Assembly: GCA_963693315.1 (NCBI GenBank)
Contig: OY856188.1
Coordinates: 203,150,029 to 203,214,028, forward strand
Length of the DNA stretch: 64,000 nucleotides
Source of the DNA: Diogma glabrata
Taxonomy: Eukaryota > Arthropoda > Insecta > Diptera > Cylindrotomidae
Reading direction: 5' to 3'
The translations under genes were made by a program, and so were the position numbers. Of the stretch, positions 12,389 to 25,185 are shown one piece after another. The notes under the pieces are model-generated. The model made no database searches. It saw only the letters and a list, made by a program, of their open reading frames with translations, and was not told the DNA's origin. Positions within the stretch are counted from its first letter, which is position 1. Each line of letters starts with the position of its first letter.

Positions 12389-13041
12389 ATGTTAATGGAC
12401 GCAAATCTGTTTTTTTTTTTGTTTTTTTAATATTTTTGTTAAATAATGGACAACTAAACTATAAATCCTATCACATATAAAATATGACATAAGCCAATAT
12501 TTCGTGATAGGATAGGGAAAATAAAAATAAAATAAGAGATAAAAAGCAAATTTGTTTTGAAAATTTGCAGGAACAAAACTAAAATAGGTTTGCCAATAGT
12601 CCAGCTAATGGCATAATCCTTGATTATGGGACGCAGTATATTTTTCAATGATTAAAGCTCAGATATATAGTTATATGAAAGCTCGTTTCTTCGAGAAAGC
12701 TACAGCGTTCCAGCATCGAGGAATATTCATTAGCTAAGATTGACAGTGCTACCGTTGACTGAATACAGTTCATCCGCCAGCACCCCTAAGATATCACCTT
12801 GGCTAGTGATATCTCTCTGCTATTGCCAGTGGTATGTGATATCTCACGTTAACTCATGTGCCAATAACAGAGACTGGAGTACGCGTATGTAGGCGAATAA
12901 AAATAAAGTTAATAACTATTTCCATGAAAAAATTTTCTTTGGTCTTATTTCATGAATTTTTCATTTTAAAATTTAAGTATTTGAGATTAATTGAACTATA
13001 TTTTATTTTCACATAAATATTTCGTGTGATTGTCTCAACTA
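12389..13041. other. Intergenic, no gene seen
   Basis: Slightly less AT-rich than its surroundings near 12690-12890, with repeated GATATC phrases (GATATCACC, GATATCTCT, GATATCTCA), but nothing I can name. Confidence 0.35.
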
Positions 13042-15601
13042 CACTGAAAGAAAAGAGTAAGTATTTTTAACAGAAAACACGTATTAATTTAACAAAAATT
13101 TATGTGAGTTTTCAGCCACCTTAGCACTTTGTTATTAGAACATTTTTTGCTATGTTAAATTTACATAAATTTACAAACTCATTCTGTACAAAATGAGATA
13201 GTTTTTTGTAAACAAAATATCATATTTTGTTGTAACAACATAGCCGATTTTTAAAAGATAAGTTAGTCTAACAAACATATATGTACTTTTAACTTAGCTT
13301 TTTTATAAAACGACATAGTTTTCAGTAAAGAAAAAATAATATTTTGTTATACCAACATAGCCGATTATTAAGATTCAATTAGTTTAACAAAGATATATGT
13401 ACTTTTAACATAATTTTTGTAAAACTTTTATTTCACTATGTAACTTTGCTAAGTGAAAACAATAGAATTATTTATTATTTATAATTTATACATGCTAATG
13501 AAGTGACTGCGATAATTAAGATAACTATATATTTTATAGAAGCTTGGATAAAATTACCAATTTTGGACCTTTGGACTCCTTCTAAAATTGAAAAAAAAAA
13601 AAACACTTAATCGATGTACTCTAAATAAATGTATTTATTAACAATGATTTTATTAATACTTATATATAATATAAAATTGGATTTTGAATTACACAATTTA
13701 ATTATATGAATTAAATTAATATATTATTAGTTAAGTCACCTTAATGTATATATTTATGTTAAATGAACATTTTTATTATGTATAAGTTTTATTTATAATA
13801 TATTATAATTTATTTATTTATTAAAATTTATTTATCATTATAATTTATTTATTTATTTATTAATCATTCTTTATAATTTATTTTGTTTATTATAAATGTT
13901 TATAAAATGGTTGTTTTATATAAAAAATATTATCCTGAGAAGAATTGTAATCAACATTTAAAATGGAGGTATATAGTTTTAATAAATGTATTTGTTTTAT
14001 TAAAATTTGCATTTCGACTATAATACTTCAGCTAATACAAATCAAAAAAATAAAATAATGTTTAAAATTCGAATAGATTCGAATGAAGTTGATTATTTTA
14101 AATCTAAAATTTAATAAAAGAAAACATATCATATACTTATGCATCTATTGCATTGCATCTATGATCTATGTTACGATGCGTTATAAATAAATGAACTTTA
14201 ATTTTTGATGTTCTAAATAGGAAACAAACGTACATTTTAGATTGGATAAAACAGATTTAAGATAATTAGGATTCCTTAAACCATTTAATGAAACTGTCGG
14301 TTATGGATACTGTAGATGATGTTACCGTAGATTGTTGATCTTTAAAATATTTCTTGAAATGGGTAAATAAAATTTTTATTTATGGTATTCGAATACTAAG
14401 AATATGTTGCGTTGTCGTTGCCAAATTAAAATTAATCTGAGCAAATTAATTCAGTAAACAAAATTGAGTATATTTAATTCAGAAAATAGTTCGAACTGAT
14501 TTAAGTCTGTATTACGATTGTAATAATAATTGCAATACTTTTTTATAATTTTATTCCATTCAATATATTTTGTTTTAACTTTTATTTAATTTTAATTTTA
14601 TTTTAACTTTAATTTATTTTAAATTTTTATATAAAGCTAAATTTTTCTAGGCTAAAACTCAGATTATAAACTCAGATTATATGAGTGTATAAACTCAGAT
14701 TAATTTAGTTCAGTTAACGAAAACGTAACAATTTTTTAGCAAGCGGCAAACATTTAAATTTAACTCACCAATTCTTTATTCTCCTATCCTGAAATTTATA
14801 TATGTAATGCTCAAATTGTATCTTTTCCCAGTATTTGTTACCCTTAAAAAGTTTATTTATATCATCTTGTGTTAATAATAAGTTTTCCGCGAATAGAAAT
14901 TGAGCTATCAGGATTTCAAAAATAATAATATATTATAATATTAATATATTACATAATATAAATATAATTAAAGACAAGTAAATGCTTCACAAAAAGATTG
15001 AATTACTTGCCTGTTAAATTTTTAAATAATTTAATGTCGTATATTTTCCGTTTCTTTAGCAAAACACTTTATAGTGTTTTTTAGTTGCAAGAGAAGTTTT
15101 TTTTCATTTCAAAGCACAAAGAAAACACATTTTAAATGGAATTAATGTTAAATGCAATCCTTAAATGAATTTTGGCTTTTTACAAAATGTTCGTTTATTT
15201 TAAAATAGCACCACTTACATATAACAATGCTTTCAATTTGATTAACATAGTAGTCCGTTACTTTAACTTAGCATCGTAAACTCAATTTCTCTTAACATAG
15301 CGCTCTGTAATTATAATATATGCTTAACAGAGTATATGTTAAATATTTTTACCATTGTTAATAAAAATAACCTACCGTTATGTTAAAATAACTAGAGCCA
15401 TGTAATTTTAACAAAACCAATGTTTGTTTACAAAATGTATTTGCTTAGGTAAAATAACGAAGCGATTTTTGTATTAATAACATAATTGAAAAAAACTAGC
15501 AAGGTTAATTTTATTGAAACGTAACATAAACCATGTTATTTTAATAAAAATATTTTAATAAAACCAATTTGATTAATATTACATAGCTTTTTTTCTCAGT
15601 G
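13042..15601. mobile_element. Element E: CACTG-ended non-autonomous DNA transposon
   Basis: It begins CACTGAAAGAAAAGAG at 13042 and ends with the complement of CACTGAGAAAAAAAG at 15601, flanked by the dinucleotide TA (13040-13041 and 15602-15603). Both arms (about 13060-13450 and 15200-15590) are filled with short TAACA/TGTTA-type phrases. No coding region is recognisable in the very AT-rich middle. The ends and arm style match element D (28861-33111), so E is probably a non-autonomous relative. The CACTG ends, 2-bp duplication and subterminal motif arrays resemble animal CACTA/EnSpm elements; that assignment is inference. Confidence 0.65.
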
Positions 15602-17415
15602 TACATGGGTTTATAATTGTACAGTTGTTGAAGCTATTTCATAGTTCAATACGCTATATCTGACCGCACGGTGAAGTTGAGACAACTGCATTTCGATTGG
15701 AAATAGGACATGTTTTTTTCAGTGTATGCGTATTTCCAGGAACCGGGAAACCGGGAAACCTTTGTTAGGTTTTCAGAAAAATTCGCTCATGTGTCATAGA
15801 TGGACTAGATTTCTAAAATATTGCCACGCTACAGATCATTAAACTCCTCTACACTGTAAGATTTCTATCTAGAAATATATATAGAACTCCTATGACAATG
15901 GGCGATATGCATAAGAACTAGTAAACTCTAGTTAAACTTTACTACCTAGTTTAGTACAAAATTGCTAGTATAGTAAGACTGTGTTCCAATCCATGCTAAT
16001 TAGTACTAAAAAATCTAAATTGAAATAGTCAAAAATTTAGTTGACTATTTCCGCCATTTAATTCTAAATTTTTGAAAAGATATTTGTTTTTTGGCATTTC
16101 AAATATATTACAGAACTGTTTGAATTGTCATTGTTTCTAAACCTTTTATGTTTGATCTTTCATTAGTCAAACATGCAAGATATTAAATGAAGATGCAGCC
16201 CAATTTCTTTTCAGAACAATTGGCGATAGACTATTTGTCATAAGAGCTTTGAAGGTTTTCGTAGATTTGATACGTAATCTTTCGTAGATTGCTTTCAGCT
16301 ATCAGATGGCAATTTGTGTATTGTTTTTGAGATTTTCCTATACGTTTTTCCAATGTTTTGGTGTGTAAAATGAACTGTGCATTGAATTCGTTAGCGTACC
16401 TCTTATTTTTAGTCGTGGGCATGCCGTGAATCGTTTTTATTACGTTTCTGGTTTGGAATTGCGGCTTACACAGTTTTTTATTTTTGCGATGAATCATTGG
16501 TTCCACCGCTCAAGCAACACTCTGTTTTGTCTTATTTAATGAGCTTATTACAAATGTGTGATAATCGAAGGCGCTCATCTTACTAGCGATGGTATGCCTT
16601 GGCGATGAGTATATCGAATTATGCTAGAAATATTTGTTTTGATAAATTGATGCCTCGTGGCTTGGTGCAAAGGCTGCCGGAGGTATAACCAAATGTGTGT
16701 TAACTAAATAGTTGACATCACTAATGACTGTTGAATACAAGAATTACTTCTCTATTCTATCATAATTCTTGCAACATAACATGTAGTTCTCAGCATTAAT
16801 ATTTATATTTGGATTAATTTGTATTCGTTACAGTTAAACTATAAAGAAATGCTATTGTTAGGTTTAGTATTTTTCCTGTTATAAGTTGGTATCCGGCTTT
16901 TATTTTTGTTGCTATTGATTATGTTAAAGACACAAGGGGATTTAAAACTCCAAAACTAGCGAAAAACATTTCTTTAGTTTGGTAAAGTTAGAATGACAGT
17001 CTTGAGAACGATAAACGAAAAGAACTTTTGCTGTTTAAGAACTGTGCTTTCAAAAACAATCTAGAGTGTGAAAACTTAAAAAATTGAATGTGGTTTGGGC
17101 CAGACTAGAGCGGGAGAAAAGAAGATGAGTTTGAGGTGTTCTTATATTAGAGTGGTTCTTATATTACAGTAGCTCTTATGAAAATTTTAGAATTTTTATG
17201 CTTTTATAGACTCAAAGGGCTAAAAATAAATTTGAATCTTCGTTTTGCTTGATTTGATTTTGTTTTACATCTTTGACTTTCATATCTTTATCTTGACATA
17301 AATCTCCGTCACCTTGCCATTTCTAAGGGTTTTTAACAAATAACATGGGGGGGGGGGGGTTGGCATTGAATAAAATAATCAAGTGGCAAATCTAGTCAAA
17401 GTACATTAGACGAGC
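15602..17415. other. Intergenic, no supported gene
   Basis: A 91-codon open frame at 16231-16506 (minus) has a lysine- and asparagine-rich product with no family I recognise; I do not call it a gene. A run of 13 G lies at 17347-17359, striking in DNA this AT-rich. Confidence 0.35.
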
Positions 17416-17825
17416 CAGTCCCAACTACCCTTGCAATAACATTGACATGGGCCAAAAATGTGGGTTAGAAAATAATCCTGCAAAATCAAAAGTGATTCGT
17501 TTTACCAGGAAGCAGAGGATCCCTGATATTGGCTCCATTGCTCTGGAGGGAAGTGATCTTGCACTTGCAGAACTAGCAAAATACCTATGTACGTGCTGAA
17601 TACCTAGGTGGACTCCCTGGAAATCAGATATCACAGAAAGAGCCAAAAAAGCTACAGTAGCACTATCTATACTCATGTAAAAAAGCCATGGAAAAAGATG
17701 GAATATTGCACCTCACACATCCAAATGATTTTACATCTCGGTGATCAGACCGATCTTAATGTACGGTGTGATCATATGCTGGACTGCAATTTCTAATGCT
17801 TCAACCCAGTAATGCTTCTCCATAA
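17416..17825 (+). pseudogene. LINE reverse transcriptase thumb-region relic
   Basis: Frames shift several times, but conserved phrases appear in order: CGLENNPAKSKVIRFTRK, then LAELAKYL, then ITERAKKATVAL, then RPILMYGVIICWTA. This is the order of the region just after the YADD motif in R1/LOA/Jockey-like LINEs, where the template-strand product runs through a KTEVVLFTR-like block to an ILYG block. Upstream and downstream parts are missing. Confidence 0.65.
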
Positions 17826-17989
17826 TCTACCCTTTAATGTGCTAGATCAACAGATAACATGAAAATCAACTCTTTGACTCAGCTATGGGGATATGAAGCA
17901 GTTGTCCTGGATTTATTGATTCCAAGCATCTGATAGATTTTTGAAATATTGTAGATCCAAAATTCCTTTCTTGATCTGTATGAATCTAA

Positions 17990-19065
17990 TTGCTTATTGC
18001 TGCTTCAGTTATTATGGTTCTTGATTCCTGATTGGTATTGGACACACACCTCTGGCCACTTGCTAAAATAAATCCTTATGACTAGCACATATTTGTTGAT
18101 GCTATCAATAGCCGGATATGGCCCAGCTACATACATTACAATTTTCTCAAATGGCACTTCCATATTATACTGCCTCATATTACCATAACTTCTTCGTATA
18201 GGTCCTTTTGCAGTAGCTATTCCACGACACCTTTCTACTACCAATTGACATGCTCCTGACCAATAAAATCTACGTCGTACTTTGTCAAGGGTTTTGTTAA
18301 TACCCAGGTGACCGCCACTGGTTTCTCCATAACATTTCTTTAAAAACTTGAGGCATTTTTATTTTTGGGACTACTACTAACATTGATTCTTTAACTGTAA
18401 CCTTAGAACTTACAGAGGCTGTTCCATTATGACCAATATGACACTGTCTAGGTTTTTCTCCTTTTTCACTTACGTAAACCTCACGTCAATAATGTTGGCA
18501 TTGGCAACTTGGCATTCGTTAACATTTCCATGTGCAGTTCCTGTTCGATGTTTAATGTCAAAATCATAAGCCTGGAAGCGTTTGATCCATCGTGCTCCCT
18601 ACCCCGCCGGGTATTTAAATTGTAATAAACAACTCAATGCTCCATGATCACTACTCAAATGGAATTACAAGTGTTTGTGGAAATGTTTCACACATAGCAC
18701 TATAGCCAGCAATTCTTTGTGGGTTGCACAATGATCCCTTTCTCGCTTGGATAGTTTCTTCGAGTAATAAGGTATTACTTTCTCTTTCCCATCAATTTCA
18801 TCGATTTCTTCCCCTCCTCCTATACCATCATTGCTGGTATCAGTATTTAATATAAATTTAAGATTGCATAGGATAAACCGGAACTGGTGCAGATCATAAT
18901 CTTAATTGTAGTTCCATAATCGCATCGTCTTGCTTTTCGGTCTATTTAAATGCTTTATCTTTTCTTGGAAGCTTATGTAGGCTCGTAGCAATATAATCAA
19001 ATTCTGGTATAAAACGTCGGTATTGTACAATCCTTGAAAACTGCAAAGCTCTGATAAATGTTTTA
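17990..19065 (-). pseudogene. Ty3/gypsy pol relic: RT end, RNase H, integrase start
   Basis: On the minus strand, starting near 19065, the readable order is: RT thumb (IVQYRRFIPEFDYIA), RNase H (VIPYYSKKLS, HCATHKELLAIV, SDHGAL, ARWIKRFQAYDFDIKHRTG), then the integrase zinc-binding region (GGHLGINKTLDKVRRRFYW) and integrase core start (YNMEVPFEKIVMYVAGPYP, YFSKWPEV) ending about 17990. Stops interrupt the frame repeatedly. The usual catalytic aspartate context of the integrase core appears altered (MYVAGP where relatives read DIAGP). No LTRs are visible. It is unrelated in sequence to the gypsy element at 52.7-58.2 kb. Confidence 0.75.
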
Positions 19066-21790
19066 ACTTTAAAATACAACAAACTAGAAGTTTCTATCTT
19101 TAATAGAACCGAATTTATGAATATTTAAAAATAACTCGACTAGCCAAAAATCACGAAATTCTCGATATTTGGAACCGCAATATTTCCAAAAAAAAAAAAT
19201 CCTCGATACGGATATCTTTTAATTCGTAGTAAATTTTTTTTTTAAATTTCAATGCATTAGAAATATTCACGATTTTCACATGACAAAAATGTGTGTTAAA
19301 AATTTTAAGGGTAGCTTTCTCCCTTAGTTTTAATTTTAAAAAAATTTAAAATCGATTTTCCGATTTTTTTAAATTTACTTCAAAATATACACTTTCAATT
19401 AATTCTTACCGCGTGATGGAAGTAGTATCGATGTGAGTGCTAGAGGGCACTGTAGGCAAAAAAACAGTTTTCACGCAGTTTTAAAACTTTATGATTTTTT
19501 TTCTCAGAAATATCAGCATGTAGGCATATTTTGTTTGTGACAATTTTGACTTAAAATTTTTACGTAAATCACTTCTTATTGGCATGGGTCGCGTTAAACC
19601 TTGATCCGTCTCATTTGCTAATCATTTTGCACGTTCCGCATTCCGCCGACACTTGAACGATTATTTAAAAGCCAAAGTGTATAAGCACATAAAATTTGGA
19701 AAAAAAACGTGCAAAATACATTGAACCAGAAGTAAGAAGCATTATGAACGAAGAACAAGTCTGTAAGTGTCACCATTCGTTATAGGTATTGCATCTTATT
19801 GATTCCGAGTTGTTAATATTAATTACTTTACTCTGAAGATTGGGTCGATTCTGCTTCAGTTATTTCAAGAAGAGTAAATTACTATGTCGTAAAAGTTTAC
19901 TATTTCTAAAGGTGTCTAAAATTTACTGTTCCTTCACCCGGTTTACGCAATTTGTAAACTTTACATGCACGAAAACATATTTCATCTTCCAAATCAGAAT
20001 AAAAAAACCAATAAATTCAATACATTTGTCTTGTTCTCGAATTCATATCACATCTCAAAAAGAAAAAACTATAAATTAACAACCTAGTAATAGTTTTAGT
20101 GTGGTAAATAAGACACTAGGTTTGATTATAGTATATACCAGCATAAATCCAGCAAACTTTGGTTTTTATGCATACCAAACATAGCAAACACTCAAAAACA
20201 AAACAATTCGATGTTTTTTTCTTAGCTAGTAAAGTAAAGTTTCGAATACTTTTTTATGCATACGAAAACTAGTAAATACTTAAAAAACCTAGTTACTAGG
20301 TTTTATACATATTGAAAAACGTAATCAATAAACCTTCTATTATACTAAAATTAAATAACATCTTCATCCTTAACCTCAAAATGTCTGAACATCTTTATAT
20401 GATTTATAATAGAAAATGAGTAATTATTGTTTGATCAGATAGATCTTTGTGGTCTATTTGTGAATTTTTCCTGTTCCTATTTATTTATTTACTTTTTGAT
20501 ATATTTATGATAACAAAAGAAAATACATTTTAATGAAAAAGAGGAAAATAAATAATTGTCTTATGATAAATGATGATTTTCGTTTATTTATTATTATTAT
20601 TGTGGTTGTTACAATAATAACTGGTGGTAAATGGTAATGGAGGTGGTAGGAATGATGATTGTGGAATTATTTTATTATACATTTTCTCGTTTTTCTTCAT
20701 GATTTTGGTTTTTGTGGAAAATTTATATATATTTTTGGTTATTTGTGGGTTGTTTCTATGATGGACAGACAATGTTAGAAATTATGATTTATGAGTTATG
20801 AAAATATAATTAGAAGAAAAATAATTAGAAGTTTGAAAATCATAGAAATATATTTATTTCGAATTATGTTTTTACATAGTTCTATTACAATATTAAATGT
20901 TAAGATTTTAAGAAATGTATTTTGTACAGTATGTACAGTTTATTAAGTGACTGTGGTGGTTTCATCCAACAAAATATAAACAAAAATGCCTTTCGGCTTA
21001 TTTCATATATTTTATTCGAACAATCAGCATTACAATAACATTTCAATTTTCTTTCAATTTTATTAAAAAGGAAAATTCAATTTATTATATTTTTATTCAT
21101 GCAAATTTTCCTATTCAATTCTTTGTTATTTTATTTGTATTTAACACAAAAAAGCTTTCTCATATTCTTTTTATTTTTTGTTGAAATTTTCTAATTTTGA
21201 ATAGAAGATTTTTATTGTTGTTGTTATTTTCCATTACAAAGTAGTACAATATTCCTAAAATGAAAATACCAAAAACAACAACAGTAAAAAAAGGAAATTT
21301 TCAAGGAAAATGTAATATGGAGGGATAACGATATTTTCTTTATATTGTTGTATCATGAATAGAAAAAATTGGCTTGTTATTTTTATATCGCCATTTTAGG
21401 TTTTTCTTTTGAATTCAATGTGTTTTTCATTTTTATTTGTTATTTTCACATTATTTTCTTCTTGTTTTTGGTTTCGTTTTTTTTTTTATATTTTATTTGG
21501 AATTTGATGAATTTATTTTCTTTTAAAAAAAAATTTTTATAAGTATTGTAAAATGAAGATAATGGAGTCGATTTTTTTAATATTTTGAGAAAAACATTTA
21601 AAGCAGTTTTTGAACAAAAATTTGATAGTGCTAATGAATTTTGGAAAAATTGCTAAAATTAATAAATCTTCCGTGTCAATCTCAATTATACTATACTTTT
21701 GTAAGACATTTTGTGGATGGTCTATTATTTCTATTTTCGGTTGATATTACAAAGAGCAGGATTTGATAGTTTATTTGAAGCATAGTATTA
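19066..21790. other. AT-rich intergenic stretch, no gene seen
   Basis: Only low-complexity AT-rich sequence and a short palindrome at about 20287-20311 (AAAACCTAG, TTA, CTAGGTTTT). Open frames at 19840-20079 (plus) and 20584-20772 (minus) look like chance. Confidence 0.4.
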
Positions 21791-22312
21791 ATTACACTAG
21801 CTTACAAATTTTGAACTTTTTTTGACTCCCTGAATAAAACCCTACTTTTCTTATAGATTTTAACCTGCTGATCACGAATATCATATGAATTTTTTTGTTT
21901 AGCTCTTGCTTTTGACTTTTTTGAGATATTCGTGAAAAACCAATTTTTGGCTTTTTAGTTTTGGATCTCATATTTCACAAAGCAAACAAATTAAATATAT
22001 TAATGAAACAAGTGCATAGTAAATATGCTAACAAACATTTTGAGCTATTGGGGATGTTTGAGAACAATCAAACTCCAGTAAGTAAGGAAGTAATTGAAAT
22101 TTTTTTAAATCAAAGGTATGGTTGGAAGTTTCTTAGAAAAAAACTCCATTTTGAGCTAGATTTTGTAAACATTTATCAAGCATTCTGGAGGTAACACTCG
22201 ATAAAGATGAAAAATTCACGATATTTTAAATTTTTTTTATTTTAAAATATTCAATGCCATTATTTTAGAACAAACAATAACTGTATATTTTTTTAATGTC
22301 TTTCTCTTAAGC

Positions 22313-22660
22313 CAGAAAACACACATTTTGGTGCAGTTTGCAACAAGTTATTCAAGCTTTTCCAAAAAATAGGTCAAAACTCAAAATTTGGAAAAAAAAG
22401 TTTTGCTAAGAGAAATTTAAATTTTGCAACACAATTGATCTATCTATGAGTTGTGATAAGCCGTGGATGCCGAAAAATAATTAGCCAAAAAACACACATT
22501 TTGGTGCAGTTTGCACCAAGTTATTCAAGTTTTCTCAAAAAATAGGTCAAAACTCAAAATTTTGAAAAAAATTTTTGCTGAGATAATTTAAATTTTGCAA
22601 CACAATTGATCTATATATGAGTTGTGATAAACCGTGGATGCCGAAAAATAGTTATGTAAA
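22313..22660. repeat. Two-copy tandem repeat, unit about 175 bp
   Basis: The stretch beginning CACACATTTTGGTGCAGTTT at about 22320 is repeated from about 22494, continuing through AATAGGTCAAAACTCAAAAT, TTTGCAACACAATTGATCTA and CCGTGGATGCCGAAAAATA in both copies with few changes. It forms the inner end of the left arm of the inverted repeat; the right arm has one copy. Confidence 0.75.
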
Positions 22661-22688
22661 CTTTATACTTTCAAGATGGTTCAACGGA

Positions 22689-23246
22689 GAAAATGTTCAT
22701 TTTTTTTTTTTTTTTTTTTGTAATAAAATGTGTTGTGTAATAGGGTTTAGAATATGTGTCACAACAACACATAAATACCTTTTAAGACCTAGGTCTAGAC
22801 CTGGGTCCCACGACACTGGCGTTCCAAGGTGTAGACTAACGCTTTTTTTTAAACATCTGTGGGTTGAAGCCACCTGAGACTAAGTGTTCCGGCAAAATAT
22901 TCCATTTGTACGCAGTTCGGACGAAGAAGTCTCTCTGCGATCTGCCAGTATGACAGCGCGGGATCTTTACCGTTTCACTGGTTGCGGCAGCCGATTGCCG
23001 AGTGGAACGGGGGTAAGAATAAGTTTGAGGCATGATGCCGCTGATTTCATCTGAGCACTGCTGATGACGATATTTGTAAAAAACAACGAGGTCAGCAACA
23101 GTGCGACGATGTTGTAGGGAATCAAGTTTTGATGTCAAAGTTCGATCACCTACAATTCGTATAGCTCGCTTTTGAACAGAGTCCAAGAGGGCCAAGATGG
23201 AAACAGAGGCAGCACCCAAAACTTGACAGCAGTACTCCATACAGGG
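22689..23246 (-). pseudogene. 5'-truncated LINE (family 1), C-terminal coding and 3' tail
   Basis: The minus strand encodes about 130 residues of a LINE C-terminus (LDSVQKRAIRIVGDRTL, LDSLQHRRTVADLVVFYKY, GRSQRDFFVRTAYKWN), then a short 3' UTR and a poly-A tail (18 T on the plus strand from 22699). The 5' break falls at MEYCCQV, near 23246. It is nearly identical to the C-terminal part of the longer copy at 39251-40742 and keeps a 59-nt segment which that copy has lost, so this copy shows the original frame. Confidence 0.8.
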
Positions 23247-24310
23247 ACGAAAATGATTTGACGATTTGACGTTTTAACGTTGTGTTACGACCAGGTTTTG
23301 TCAGTGGGAACTCAAAGGTTAAATTATCAATTTAAAGTTTTAATTGCGTCATCACATTTTTTCTAAATATACAGATGAGTTTTGTAAACATTAAAGTTTG
23401 TTGCAACCAAACGATAAACTGCATTTTTGTGTTTTTATCAAGAAATATATTTGAATTTGTCTGTGTATTTTATGTGGATGGGAGGAAATTTCTCACCGTA
23501 TGAGATTTGGTTTTGAGTTTAAAAAAATTTGTTAAACATATCATCAATATAAATTTTAATATATTTTAACATTTAATTTGGTTTTTTAGTTGTAAAATTC
23601 AGCTAACAAATGCTTTCTGTTGTTCCAAATTTCAATTTCAGGACCATAACGATAATTACCTATATCTAATAGAAAAGTTAATTGAAATAAGGAAAAGTCA
23701 AAATAGCTCGTAGTTTTTTATTTGTAAATCAGTACAATAACTTATATATAAATCAATGATGTTACAGAATTTAAATTATTCTTATTCTTACAGGGCCTGT
23801 ATAATAAACATTTTTTTTCTCCAAATTTTGAGTTTTGGGAAAACTTGAATAACTTGATCTGCACCAAAATGTGTGTTTTTTGGCTTAATGAAAGAAACGA
23901 AATTAAATTTACCATAGGCTTCAAGAAATTAACAAAATTTACAATCATTGTTTGTTCTAAAGTAATGGCGTTGAATATGGAAATTTAAAAAAAAACACGA
24001 ATTTTTCAACTTTTTTCAATTGTGAATTCCAGGATCCTTGATGGATGTTTACAAAGCTCAAATATAGTTAGCATATTTACTATTCAGTATTTTCATTGAT
24101 GTATTTAATTTGTTTGTTTTATAAAATATGAGATCCAAAAACCGGAATAATATTTTTTTCACCGAGCAATTGGGTTTTAACGAATATCTCAAAAACAAGA
24201 GCTAACCAAAAAAACTGAATGAGATATAGCTGCGATTAGCAGGCCCAAATCCATAAGAAAAGTTGGGTTTTATTTAGTGAAATTTTTCTTGTAAACTTGT
24301 GTTATTATAA

Positions 24311-25185
24311 AAAAAACGCCACCTTTGTATCGAAGTTCTAGCTAAATTAACAACTTTTCATTTTTGAGGAAATATCCTAGGCAATACAATCAAACAGGAA
24401 AACTTCAAATCTAATAATCTAATCCTCTCTTATTCAAATCCAATAAAACGTTTAAAAATCTTGAAAATTAAGTTAAAGAAAAACACATCACTCAGTTAAA
24501 CCAATTCGCTGACTGTTCACGCATTATCGTGAATTTTTAAATAGTTCATCTGAAAAATCAAAATATTTTAAATTAGAATCAAAACAAAACCAATTAAAGA
24601 TTTATTTATTATTTATAAAATTATGCAAAACATTACCAAAACAATCCTTTTGAAATGTCAACGAAACTGTCAATTTGAATTGACGTGTTCGGTATATTTT
24701 GATCATTCATTCGATATTTTCAATTTTCACATTGAATTTATGTGTTCGTTATTCTATATTATTAATTCGATAGTTTCGAGATCGTTGGTAAACTTGACAG
24801 CTGTGTGGAGTTTATGATTTGTAGAGTTTTGGCTTTCTATAAAATGGACTGTTTTGGTAGTTTTGGTCTCTTATTCTTACGAATTTATATCTGAATAATA
24901 TAGTCAGTTAAAAGTGTTGTGTGTTATATCATGTAGTTGAGTATGAGCTAAGCTCTCTCTTTGTTATTTTTAAGTCAATTTTAAATATTTTGTATTCCTA
25001 TGTGTTAGATCAGTAATTGTAAAATTAATAAAGGAAGTTTATATAAAGTTGTGTGCATCAGGTCAGTTTTTTAATGTATATATAAATTAACCAAATAGTT
25101 TTTTCTTTGTTCTCTGACAAATATTCGTCGAGTGTGCATGCAGTAAAAAACCTCGTATAAGTTTTCATCGATTGGAACGGGTGAT
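24311..25185. other. Intergenic, no gene seen
   Basis: Nothing coding is recognised. Around 24880-25070 there is an AATAAA context followed by GT-rich sequence, somewhat like an LTR R-U5 region, but no matching partner was found and I do not call it. Confidence 0.3.

Larger units (their letters stand above)
21791..24310. repeat. Large diverged inverted repeat with a LINE between the arms
   Basis: About 500-700 bp at 21791-22480 is matched in reverse orientation by 23810-24310. Shared landmarks in order include CTTTTCTTAT, GAGATATTCGT, GGATCTCATATTT, AGTAAATATGCTAAC, TTTAGAACAAACAAT and ACACACATTTTGGTGCAG. The left arm has about 130 extra bases in the middle, with a partly duplicated TTTTGAGCTA phrase. 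The space between the arms holds a truncated LINE (22689-23246). The arms are diverged, so this is old. It may be a foldback element or two insertions of one repeat in opposite directions. Confidence 0.65.

Noticed and set aside
16231..16506. 91-codon open frame (minus)
   Set aside because: No recognisable domain, no splice or neighbour support, Lys/Asn-rich as expected of AT-rich DNA.
24880..25070. Possible solo LTR
   Set aside because: AATAAA and GT-rich context only; no partner copy, no defined ends or duplication.
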